This document shows positions 26,040-33,263 of a stretch of 64,000 bases of DNA, piece after piece. Both the position numbers and the translations under genes were made by a program. The notes under the pieces were generated by a model. The model was not told the DNA's origin. It worked only from the letters and a program-made list of their open reading frames with translations, and made no database searches. This DNA is from an uncultured Eubacteriales bacterium. Its GTDB lineage: Bacteria; Bacillota; Clostridia; Oscillospirales; Oscillospiraceae. Every line of letters begins with the position of its first letter. Positions within the stretch are counted from its first letter, which is position 1. The DNA is taken from assembly GCA_949293985.1 (NCBI GenBank), contig CASFFN010000016.1, positions 48,256 through 112,255 on the forward strand, given 5' to 3'.

Positions 26040-27086
26040 TTATTGGCTTTCCGTTTCTGCGAAAAAGCTGCGGGCAGCGGCGGCGCAGATGGGGGCGAGA
26101 ATCATACCAAGAATACCCCACAGGCGGTAGCCGGCGTAAAAGGCCGCCAGGGTCACCAGGGGGTCCAGCCCCAGCTGCCGCCCCACCAGACGGGGCTCCA
26201 GCACCGAGCGCACCACCACCGCCAGCAGGTACAAAAGCCCCATCCCCAGCGCCTGCCCGTATTGTCCCTGAATCAGAAGCAGCAGCGTCCAGGGGATGAG
26301 CACCGTCCCCGAGCCCAGCACCGGCAGGGCGTCCACCGCCGCCACCCCCAGCGCCCACAGCGGCGCCGGAGAAATCTTCAGCAGGAAAAAGCCCACCGTC
26401 ACAATGCCCCAGGTCACCAGCATCAGCTTTCCCTGGGCCTTGAACCAGGCCCCCACCGCCTTCTTTCCCCGCTTCCAGGCCGGAATGTACCGCTCCTGCC
26501 ACTCCTGGGGAATCCGGCGGCGAAGGGCGACTTTCATCCGGGGCAGCCGCGCGGAAATAAGGTAGGCGGAAAGAAGCGCCGTACCCACCGTCAGCAGGCC
26601 GTCCGGCACGCCTCCCAGGAAAGAGGCCGCCCACTGGGGCGCTCGGGTAATCACCTGCTCCAGGAACAGTTCCCCGCTGGCAAAGCTCTTGTCCACCGTC
26701 CGCCGGACCATTTGCTGCACCCCCTCCGGGGCGGAGTGGGACAGCTCCACGATCCACACCCGCAGGCTCCCCAGCCCCTGCTGCACCTGCTGACCCATCT
26801 GGGGCAGCAGGGCCCCCAGCTTTCCCAGCTCCTGCACCCCCCAGGTCAGCAGGGCCGCCGTCACCCCGGCGACCAGCAGCAATGTCAGACTTACCCCGAT
26901 GCCCGCGCCCCAGCACCTTCCCAGGCGGCACCGCCTGTCCAGCAGGGCCACCCCCGGCTCCGCCGCCAGCGCCAGCAAAAAACCCGCCAGAAAGGGCTTT
27001 ACCAGCGGCAGAAGATACCGGGAGCACAAGAAAAGTCCCAGCAGTATCCCACCGGCTATGCAGATTCCCCGCAGCTGCTTTTCCAT
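26040..27086 (-). CDS. ytvI: AI-2E/PerM-type membrane protein, sporulation protein YtvI-like
   Basis: 348 residues with about 7-8 membrane helices. The C-terminal signature ALPVLGSGTVLIPWTLLLL and EPRLVGRQLGLDPLVTLAAF is that of the YtvI branch of the AI-2E transporter superfamily, expressed during sporulation in B. subtilis under sigma-E control. Transport substrate unknown. GGGAGGGCAAA precedes the ATG. It is transcribed divergently from the ACT gene. Confidence 0.87.
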   Translation of the reverse strand: MEKQLRGICIAGGILLGLFLCSRYLLPLVKPFLAGFLLALAAEPGVALLDRRCRLGRCWGAGIGVSLTLLLVAGVTAALLTWGVQELGKLGALLPQMGQQVQQGLGSLRVWIVELSHSAPEGVQQMVRRTVDKSFASGELFLEQVITRAPQWAASFLGGVPDGLLTVGTALLSAYLISARLPRMKVALRRRIPQEWQERYIPAWKRGKKAVGAWFKAQGKLMLVTWGIVTVGFFLLKISPAPLWALGVAAVDALPVLGSGTVLIPWTLLLLIQGQYGQALGMGLLYLLAVVVRSVLEPRLVGRQLGLDPLVTLAAFYAGYRLWGILGMILAPICAAAARSFFAETESQ

Positions 27087-27123
27087 TTTGCCCTCCCAAT
27101 CCGCAAAGTTTTTTCTTCCGCTC

Positions 27124-27152
27124 TTGCAATTTTGATTCTTTTGCTTTATAAT
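27124..27152 (+). promoter_or_regulatory. Promoter of the ACT-domain gene
   Basis: TTGCAA (27124-27129), 17-base spacer, TATAAT (27147-27152), 50 bases before the ATG. Confidence 0.82.
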
Positions 27153-27203
27153 TATGATGGTTATAGTACCATTTTCCCATTTTCAGGACACAGGAGGTCC
27201 ACA

Positions 27204-27644
27204 ATGGCAAACGCACCGAAATACTATATCGTAGAAGCCAGCGCCCTGCCGGAGGTTTTCCTCAAGGTAGCGGAGGCCAAGCGCCTGCTCTCCACCGGTG
27301 AGGCCACCACCGTCAACGAAGCCACCCGGATTACCAATATCAGCCGCAGCGCCTTTTACAAATACCGGGATTCCGTACTCCCCTTCCAGAGTATGATGAC
27401 CGGCCGGATTATAACCTTCCAGCTGATTTTGCAGGACGAGCCGGGCGTGCTGTCCGGGATTCTTTCCATCTTCGCCGACTATCACGCAAACCTTATGACC
27501 ATCAATTCCATCGTCCCCACCAACGGCTGCGCCGTGGTCACCATCTCCGCCGAGACCATCGGTCTGACGGTGCAGCTGGAAGAACTGCTGCGGCTGCTGC
27601 GGGACACCCCCTATGTGATTAAGGCCGAGATTCTGGCCGGCTGA
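27204..27644 (+). CDS. ACT domain-containing protein (PheB/UPF0735 type)
   Basis: 146 residues from the ATG at 27204 (MANAPKYYIVEASALPEVFL), with AGGAGGT just upstream. An N-terminal helical DNA-binding-like part (about 10-60, TVNEATRITNISRSAFYKYRD, written here in two parts by function) is followed by a C-terminal ACT domain (about 70-146, LILQDEPGVLSGILSIF). Family members often sit next to homoserine dehydrogenase or threonine genes and are thought to sense an amino acid. Here the next gene is an aspartate kinase lacking its own ACT domain, which suits that idea. Confidence 0.88.
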   Translation: MANAPKYYIVEASALPEVFLKVAEAKRLLSTGEATTVNEATRITNISRSAFYKYRDSVLPFQSMMTGRIITFQLILQDEPGVLSGILSIFADYHANLMTINSIVPTNGCAVVTISAETIGLTVQLEELLRLLRDTPYVIKAEILAG

Positions 27645-27654
27645 TTCTCCGCAA

Positions 27655-27690
27655 GCGCCTCCCGCTTTTTGGGAGGCGTCTGCTTTTTTC
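27655..27690 (+). terminator. Terminator after the ACT gene
   Basis: Stem GCGCCTCCC / GGGAGGCGT with loop gcttttt, then ctgcttttttc. It stands between the ACT gene and the aspartokinase gene, so part of the transcripts should stop here. Confidence 0.75.
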
Positions 27691-27747
27691 TGCCTTTTTC
27701 GCACACCGTCCCCTCCCGAGGCATAGAATGCCCAGGAGGTGAATTGT

Positions 27748-28473
27748 ATGCTGATTGTGCAAAAATACGGCGGTTCCTCCCTGGCGGATGAGACCAGAAT
27801 CCGCACCGCCGCCCGCCGGATCGCAGGGCTTTCCCAGCAGGGCGCCCGGGTGGTTGTGGTGGTCTCCGCCCAGTCCGACACCACCGACCAGCTCATCGCC
27901 AAGGCACGGCTTCTGAATCCCCGGGGCGCCGCCCGGGAAATGGACGCCTATCTGGCCGCCGGGGAGCAGCTCTCCGCCGGGCTGATGGCCATGGCGCTGG
28001 GGGCCATGGGCTGTCAGGCGGTAAGCCTCACCGGCTGGCAGGTGGGGATTCTCACGGACTGCGTCCACGGCAACGCCCGAATCACAGGACTGGACGCCCG
28101 GCGGATTCTCCGGGAACTGGAGGACGGAAAAGTGGTTGTGGTTGCGGGCTTCCAGGGCATTTCCCCCACCGGGGACATCACCACCTTAGGCAGAGGCGGC
28201 TCCGACACCACCGCCGTGGCTTTGGCGGCTTTTTTGGGGGCGGACCGGTGCCAGATTTTTACGGATGTGGACGGGGTTTACGACCGGGACCCCCGAAAGT
28301 ATGCCGACGCCACCCGGTACGGCAGACTCAGCTACGGAAAAATGCTCCAGCTCATCGGCGGCGGCGCCCAGGTGCTCCACGACCGGAGCGTGGAGCTGGC
28401 AAAGCAATACAATCTCACCATCGAAGTGCTGTCTGCCTTCTCCGGCGCCCCCGGCACCCTGGTGGGACCATAA
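27748..28473 (+). CDS. Aspartate kinase catalytic domain without ACT domains
   Basis: 241 residues from the ATG at 27748 (MLIVQKYGGSSLADETRIR); AGGAGGTG lies 6 bases upstream. Amino-acid kinase fold with KYGGSS, LTGWQVGILTD, LGRGGSDTTAVALAAFLGAD and FTDVDGVYDRDPR, the standard aspartokinase sites for aspartate and ATP. Ordinary aspartokinases are about 400 residues with two C-terminal ACT domains; this one ends cleanly after the catalytic domain (SGAPGTLVGP), with no remnant beyond. Feedback control by lysine or threonine is therefore lost or supplied in trans, perhaps by the ACT protein upstream. Confidence 0.88.
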   Translation: MLIVQKYGGSSLADETRIRTAARRIAGLSQQGARVVVVVSAQSDTTDQLIAKARLLNPRGAAREMDAYLAAGEQLSAGLMAMALGAMGCQAVSLTGWQVGILTDCVHGNARITGLDARRILRELEDGKVVVVAGFQGISPTGDITTLGRGGSDTTAVALAAFLGADRCQIFTDVDGVYDRDPRKYADATRYGRLSYGKMLQLIGGGAQVLHDRSVELAKQYNLTIEVLSAFSGAPGTLVGP

Positions 28474-28575
28474 AAGCTATTTTTCCCGGTTTGGGAAAAT
28501 GTATACCACGGTTCCCCCGGAACAAAGGAAAAAAAGCACCGGAAGATGAGGAAAATCCGCAGCTTCCGGCGTCTT

Positions 28576-29370
28576 TTATTTTCTCTGACGGCAGGCGTAG
28601 GCGTAGGCCATTTTGTAGTCCTCCCGCTCCCGGTAGCACACCTCCAGCCGGGGAAAAACCCTGTCCGGGTAGGCGTCCTCCGCCCGGTGGTAGTGGGGCA
28701 GGGCTTTTTCGTATTCCGCCAGCGCATAATGGGCCTCCCCCCGGAGCAGGTGCCACAGGGGGCTTTCCTGGGGGAAGGCGTCCAAAAGGCTCCCGCACCG
28801 CCGTGGCTCCCCCTGTTCCAGAGCCGCCCGGGCCAGCGGCAGCAGCTCCTCCGGCGGTTCCAGCCCGGCGGTAAGCCGCGCCGCTTGCTCCGGCCGCACC
28901 CGGCAGGCAAGGCAAATCCGGTGCCGCTCCAGCTGGGGCGTGTAGTAGGGGGTTTTGGCCCCGGCGGAGGCCGCCTGCTCCAGAAGGCTCCAGGCCAAGG
29001 GGCGCTTTTCCGCCGCCAGCGCCTGTCGGGACAGCTCCAGGCAGGTCAGGGCTTCCAGCAGCCACCGCTCCCGGTCAAACACGGCGTCCGGCTCCTGATA
29101 GGCCTTCAGCGCCTCCAGCACCTCCCACCCCTTTGCCTTTCGGGCGGCGGCCATCACCTGCTGATTGGCGGAGGCGGTTTCCTCCTCCAGAAAGTACCCT
29201 ACCGGCTTTCCCAGCCGGGCCGCCAGGTATTGAAGGGTGGCGACCGACGGGCTGGCGGAGCCGCTTTCCAGCTGGGACAGCATATTTCTGGTGATTCGGT
29301 CCCCGCACAGCTGCCGCTGGGACAGCCCCGCTTCCAGCCGTGCCTGCCGCAGCCGTTCTCCCAAGCCCAT
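28576..29370 (-). CDS. XRE-family regulator with C-terminal TPR-like region
   Basis: 264 residues from the ATG at 29370 (MGLGERLRQARLEAGLSQRQL), with GGGGGTGGGG upstream. HTH of the Cro/CI type at about 5-62 (LSQRQLCGDRITRNMLSQLE). The rest is helical with TPR-like repeats (PLWHLLRGEAHYALAEYEKALPHY in two pieces). The arrangement resembles RRNPP-type regulators (PlcR/Rgg) that bind peptides, but no peptide gene is visible. It is divergent from the membrane protein at 29515, its most likely target. Confidence 0.85.
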   Translation of the reverse strand: MGLGERLRQARLEAGLSQRQLCGDRITRNMLSQLESGSASPSVATLQYLAARLGKPVGYFLEEETASANQQVMAAARKAKGWEVLEALKAYQEPDAVFDRERWLLEALTCLELSRQALAAEKRPLAWSLLEQAASAGAKTPYYTPQLERHRICLACRVRPEQAARLTAGLEPPEELLPLARAALEQGEPRRCGSLLDAFPQESPLWHLLRGEAHYALAEYEKALPHYHRAEDAYPDRVFPRLEVCYREREDYKMAYAYACRQRK

Positions 29371-29450
29371 ATCCCCACCCCCGGTAATTCTCATTTACCC
29401 CCATTGTACCACGAAGCCAAAAAATTTTCCACCTGTCACGAAAATTTTAT

Positions 29451-29479
29451 TTGCTATTTTTCCGGGATGGGATTATAAA
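29451..29479 (+). promoter_or_regulatory. Promoter of the membrane protein gene
   Basis: TTGCTA (29451-29456), 17-base spacer, TATAAA (29474-29479), 36 bases before the ATG at 29515. Confidence 0.68.
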
Positions 29480-29514
29480 TAAAATAGATAACAAAGATAT
29501 GAGGAGATTATCCT

Positions 29515-30459
29515 ATGAAATCCTTTTCCCAGATAAAACAGCAGGCCCAAAAGGCTTTGGAAAGCCCCCAGCCCGCCCCCGGCCGGGTGGCGGCCATCCA
29601 CACCGCCGTAATTGTAGGCGCCGCCGTGATTCTTACGGCGCTGCAATTTCTTCTGAGCCTGCCCACCCCGGCAGGCGGCCTCTCCAACATGGGGGCTTCC
29701 GCTTTTTGGGAGACCCTTCAGACCCTGCTGTCCCTGGCAAACTCCCTGCTGCTGCCCTTCTGGCAGGCGGGGCTGGTATTCTGCGCCATTTTGTGGGCCG
29801 GGGGACAAAGCGCCCGGCCCCGGCAGCTGACCCAGGGCTTCCGCCGGTGGGGACCGCTGCTGCGGCTGTATCTGCTCAAGGGAATCCTCCTGCTGCCCCT
29901 TTTGATGGTCTCCGGCTATGTGTCCAGCTTCCTGTTTCTGCTCACCCCCCTGTCCCGGAATCTCATGGGAATTTTAGAGCCGCTGGCGTCCGCGGAGGAT
30001 CCTCTGACGGCGCTGAGCCAGCTGCCCACCGCCCAGCTGTTCGGGGGGCTTCTGCCCCTGTTCGTGATTATGGGGATTCTTATGTGCGCGCTGTTTGTGG
30101 CGGTGATGTACCGCTGCCGGTTGGCGGATTACCTGATTCTCTCCGGTGTCACCAACAGCGCCCTGCTGGCCCTGGGCCTGAGCCGCCAGATTTTGAAAGG
30201 GTATGTGATGGAGATGCTCCGGCTGGATTTGTCCTTCTGGTGGTTCTATGGCGCGAGCCTTGCGCTGAACCTTTTGATGCTCCTGCCCGCCTTCGCCCTG
30301 CCCGTCTCCCGGACGGCGCTGTCTTTGGTGTGCTATGGGGTGTATCTGGCGGGAACCTTCCTGCTGTACTGGAAGGCCCGGGCCCAGGTGGAGACGGTGT
30401 ATGCCCTGTATTTTCTGGAGAAAACACCCCCTATGCCGGAAAATTCCCAAAATTTCTGA
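29515..30459 (+). CDS. Integral membrane protein of unknown function (possibly DUF975-like)
   Basis: 314 residues starting MKSFSQIKQQAQKALESPQ with AGGAGATTATCC upstream. At least six hydrophobic segments (about 25-48, 75-98, 115-145, 175-205, 235-262, 265-285); a conserved-looking cytoplasmic part RCRLADYLILSGVTNS. It may belong to the DUF975-type membrane protein group, but no signature was matched with certainty. It lies divergently next to the XRE/TPR regulator, which may control it. Confidence 0.72.
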   Translation: MKSFSQIKQQAQKALESPQPAPGRVAAIHTAVIVGAAVILTALQFLLSLPTPAGGLSNMGASAFWETLQTLLSLANSLLLPFWQAGLVFCAILWAGGQSARPRQLTQGFRRWGPLLRLYLLKGILLLPLLMVSGYVSSFLFLLTPLSRNLMGILEPLASAEDPLTALSQLPTAQLFGGLLPLFVIMGILMCALFVAVMYRCRLADYLILSGVTNSALLALGLSRQILKGYVMEMLRLDLSFWWFYGASLALNLLMLLPAFALPVSRTALSLVCYGVYLAGTFLLYWKARAQVETVYALYFLEKTPPMPENSQNF

Positions 30460-30466
30460 TTGGGCA

Positions 30467-30495
30467 TTGACAGGGCGGAAAAACCGTGGTATTGT
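30467..30495 (+). promoter_or_regulatory. Promoter of the T-box/trpB unit
   Basis: TTGACA (30467-30472), 17-base spacer, TATTGT (30490-30495), starting 7 bases after the previous stop codon. It would start RNA near 30502, just ahead of the T-box. Confidence 0.8.
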
Positions 30496-30509
30496 TAATC
30501 CAACAAACC

Positions 30510-30778
30510 GTTGAAGCGGAGATAACGGCAGGCAAGCCTTCTCAGAGAGTCCGGGGCGCTGGAATCCGGGCAAGAAACCCCTGTCAAATGGGCCGCTGAG
30601 GGTGCAGGGAACCGTCTTCGGGCGCAGTATTCTGCAACGCAGGGCAGGCGTTATCTGCCGGGGATATGCCGGTATCCCATAAGGGCACGGCAAAGCCGTG
30701 AATACAAGGTGGCACCGCGGATAAAGTCTATTTATTCGTCCTTGACAAACTGCTTGTCAAGGACGATTTGCGTTTTTT
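30510..30778 (+). promoter_or_regulatory. T-box riboswitch, probably tRNA-Trp specific
   Basis: A Stem I region with the AGAGAG bulge (30544-30549) and a conserved T-box sequence GGTGGCACCGCGG (30708-30720). A terminator follows: CGTCCTTGACAA (30737-30748) with TTGTCAAGGACG (30754-30765) and a T run (30773-30778). The 5' side CGTCCTT can pair with AAGG before the T-box, giving the antiterminator. A candidate specifier TGG, the Trp codon, lies at 30589-30591 in Stem I. Uncharged tRNA-Trp would stabilise the antiterminator and turn on the trpB gene. Confidence 0.9.
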
Positions 30779-30811
30779 GGCAAGACTTTATTAAAAAACG
30801 GAGGGACAGCT

Positions 30812-32029
30812 ATGTATTTCAACGGCACGAATTTTGACACCTACCTCAAGGACTATCCGGACGAAAAGGGCTACTTCGGCAGGTACGGCGGCGTCTATGT
30901 ATCCCCGGAGCTCACCGCCGCCATGGCGGAAATCGCGGACGCCTACTACACCATCTGCAAGTCCCGGAAGTTTATTGCAGAGCTGCGGCGTATCCGCAAG
31001 GAATTCCAGGGCAGACCCACCCCCATCTCCCACTTGGAGCGGCTCTCCGCCTCTTTGGGGAACGTCCAGCTTTACGCCAAGCGGGAGGATTTGAACCACA
31101 CCGGCGCCCACAAGCTGAACCACTGCATGGGGGAGGCTCTCCTGGCCAAGTACATGGGCAAGAAAAAGGTCATCGCCGAAACCGGCGCCGGACAGCACGG
31201 CGTGGCCATGGCCACCGCCGCCGCCTACTTTGGCCTGCAATGCGACGTTTACATGGGGCAGGTGGACATTGAGAAGCAGGCCCCCAATGTGGCGAGAATG
31301 CAGATTCTGGGAGCCAATGTGATTCCCGTGACGGAAGGGCTTGCCACCTTAAAGGAAGCGGTGGATGCGGCCTTTGCCGCCTATGCCGCCGATTACACAA
31401 ACTCCATCTACTGCATCGGCTCCGTGGTGGGGCCCCACCCCTTCCCCCTGATGGTACGGGACTTCCAGGCGGTGGTGGGCATTGAGGCCCGGGAGCAGTT
31501 TGTGGAGATGACGGGAGAGCTTCCCGATGCCGTGGTGGCCTGCGTGGGCGGCGGATCCAATTCCATGGGTATGTTTGCCGGATTCCTGAACGACCCGGTG
31601 AAGATTTACGGCATCGAGCCTCTGGGCAGAGGCCCGGCGCTGGGCGACCATGCCGCCAGCCTCCAATACGGCACGGAGGGGGTCATGCACGGCTTCAACA
31701 GCATTATGCTCAAAGGGGCCGACGGCGGCCCCGCCCCGGTGTACTCCGTGGCCAGCGGCCTGGATTACCCCTCCTCCGGCCCGGAGCACGCCTTCCTCCG
31801 GGATCTGGGCCGGGTCAAATACGATGTCGTCGGAGACGAGGAGACCATTGACGCCTTCTTCACCCTCTCCCGGATGGAGGGCATCATCCCCGCCATCGAA
31901 AGCGCCCACGCCGTGGCCTACGCCATGAAGCTGGCAAAGGAAATGGGCAGAGGCTCTGTCCTCATTAACCTCTCCGGCCGGGGGGACAAGGACATGGACT
32001 ATGTTATCTCCCACTACGGCATCCGGTAA
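30812..32029 (+). CDS. trpB: Tryptophan synthase beta chain, stand-alone
   Basis: 405 residues. PLP lysine in [12 protein letters not shown] (Lys101), phosphate-binding loop [10 protein letters not shown], and [16 protein letters not shown] are conserved. TrpB joins serine and indole to make tryptophan. The N-terminus reads [13 protein letters not shown] where most TrpB have FVPE. No trpA or other trp genes are adjacent, so it either salvages indole or works with subunits encoded elsewhere. Expression is under the Trp T-box just upstream. Confidence 0.94.
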   Translation: MYFNGTNFDTYLKDYPDEKGYFGRYGGVYVSPELTAAMAEIADAYYTICKSRKFIAELRRIRKEFQGRPTPISHLERLSASLGNVQLYAKREDLNHTGAHKLNHCMGEALLAKYMGKKKVIAETGAGQHGVAMATAAAYFGLQCDVYMGQVDIEKQAPNVARMQILGANVIPVTEGLATLKEAVDAAFAAYAADYTNSIYCIGSVVGPHPFPLMVRDFQAVVGIEAREQFVEMTGELPDAVVACVGGGSNSMGMFAGFLNDPVKIYGIEPLGRGPALGDHAASLQYGTEGVMHGFNSIMLKGADGGPAPVYSVASGLDYPSSGPEHAFLRDLGRVKYDVVGDEETIDAFFTLSRMEGIIPAIESAHAVAYAMKLAKEMGRGSVLINLSGRGDKDMDYVISHYGIR

Positions 32030-32160
32030 AAATTTTCCGAAAAAGGGAAGATTCCTCCCGGCGCTTTCGTATCACAGGGAAACCGCCCCAAAGGGACTGT
32101 GAATCGGGAGAAATTGCCAGATTTGCCCCGTGGACGGGCCGCCACGGTCACTGACCCAGG

Positions 32161-32205
32161 TTGACAAAATTCCATTCTCCCGTATAATAGGGAGAATGGA
32201 ATTTT
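32161..32205 (+). promoter_or_regulatory. Promoter of the HAD gene buried in a perfect inverted repeat
   Basis: TTGACA (32161-32166), 16-base spacer, TATAAT (32183-32188). A perfect 16-base inverted repeat, AAAATTCCATTCTCCC (32166-32181) and GGGAGAATGGAATTTT (32190-32205), encloses the -10 box in its 8-base loop. It ends in TTTTT, so the RNA form would also be an intrinsic terminator for trpB transcripts. As DNA it would be an ideal operator. Confidence 0.75.
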
Positions 32206-32225
32206 TGTATACAGGAGCAAAGACT

Positions 32226-33062
32226 ATGAAAGAGAAGCTGATTTTTCTGGATATTGACGGAACCCTTACCATCGGCGGCGGCACCACCCCGCCGGACAGT
32301 GCCCTGCGGGCCATCCGCTCCGCCCAGAGCCGGGGGCACCGGGTATTTTTGTCCTCCGGCAGAAACATGGGGCTGCTCCGCTCCTTCCTGCCCTACGGCT
32401 TTGACGGGGTGATTTCCTGCGCCGGAGGCTATGTGGAATGCGGCGGTCAGGTGCTGTTCGACTGCCCCATGACCCCCGGGCAGCTGGAAACGGCCCTGGA
32501 TGTGTTTCATGACAATGGGGTATTCTGCACCATTGAGGCCCGGGACCAGAACTTTGGGGACACAGGGCTGGAAGACTACTTCCGGCAGCCCAGAGAAAAA
32601 GATGAGGAAATCCGGCAATGGCGCACCGCCCTTGCCCAAAGGCTGGGGATTGCCCCTATGACCGCCTATGACGGACAGCCCATTTACAAAATCGTGTATA
32701 TGTGCAGCCAGTCCCAGCAGCTGGATGCCCCCCGTCAGGTGCTGGAGGGGGATTTCCAGTTTTGCAGTCAGACCCTCGCCGCCACCGGCTGCGTCAACGG
32801 AGAGCTTATCAACCGGAAGTTCCACAAGGGCACGGGGGTGGAGCTGGTGTGCCGCCATTTAGGGGTGGGCCTGGAGGACACCTACGCCTTCGGGGACAGC
32901 AGGAACGATTGGGAAATGCTCCAGACCGTGGGCTTCGGGGTAGCCATGGGCAACGCCGCCCCGGCCCTCAAGGCCAAGGCGGACTATGTATGTCCCCCGG
33001 TGACGGAGGACGGCCTGGCCCAGGCTTTCCAGGCTCTGGGATTGTCGGAAAATTTCGGTTGA
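32226..33062 (+). CDS. HAD-family (Cof-type) phosphatase
   Basis: 278 residues from the ATG at 32226 (MKEKLIFLDIDGTLTIGGG), with CAGGAG upstream; the open frame before it crosses the promoter. Motif I DIDGTLT, motif II SSGRNMG, Lys in the NRKFHKGTG region and motif IV TYAFGDSRNDWEM. The Cof/YbiV branch of HADs has a C2 cap and acts on sugar phosphates or FMN-like compounds. Substrate unknown. Confidence 0.9.
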   Translation: MKEKLIFLDIDGTLTIGGGTTPPDSALRAIRSAQSRGHRVFLSSGRNMGLLRSFLPYGFDGVISCAGGYVECGGQVLFDCPMTPGQLETALDVFHDNGVFCTIEARDQNFGDTGLEDYFRQPREKDEEIRQWRTALAQRLGIAPMTAYDGQPIYKIVYMCSQSQQLDAPRQVLEGDFQFCSQTLAATGCVNGELINRKFHKGTGVELVCRHLGVGLEDTYAFGDSRNDWEMLQTVGFGVAMGNAAPALKAKADYVCPPVTEDGLAQAFQALGLSENFG

Positions 33063-33087
33063 CACCCGAATCTTCCTGTGATAGAAT
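33059..33087 (+). promoter_or_regulatory. Promoter of the riboswitch/P-type ATPase unit
   Basis: TTGACA (33059-33064, overlapping the previous stop codon), 17-base spacer, TAGAAT (33082-33087). Confidence 0.85.
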
Positions 33088-33097
33088 TGTACCGACG

Positions 33098-33219
33098 AAA
33101 AGGGAGTAGTACAAAGTTATGCTGTCAACACCCCGGCTTCGGCCTGGCGGCATACACCCTAAGCGGTAACAAGACTTTTCGGCATGCAGCCTTTGCTGCC
33201 TGCCGGAAAGTCTTTTTTG
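33098..33219 (+). promoter_or_regulatory. yybP-ykoY manganese riboswitch with terminator
   Basis: Starts AAAAGGGAGTAGT and contains GTCAACA and the closing AACAAGACTTTTC, the hallmarks of the yybP-ykoY class (compare GGGGAGUAG and GCAAGACCUUU of B. subtilis yybP). The terminator hairpin AGACTTTTCGGCA...TGCCGGAAAGTCT (33172-33211) with TTTTTT follows and shares its 5' side with the aptamer's closing stem. Mn2+ binding should prevent termination and switch on the transporter downstream. Confidence 0.87.
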
Positions 33220-33263
33220 TTTGGATTTGGGAACACTACTTTCTAAGAAAGGATGGAAATTTC

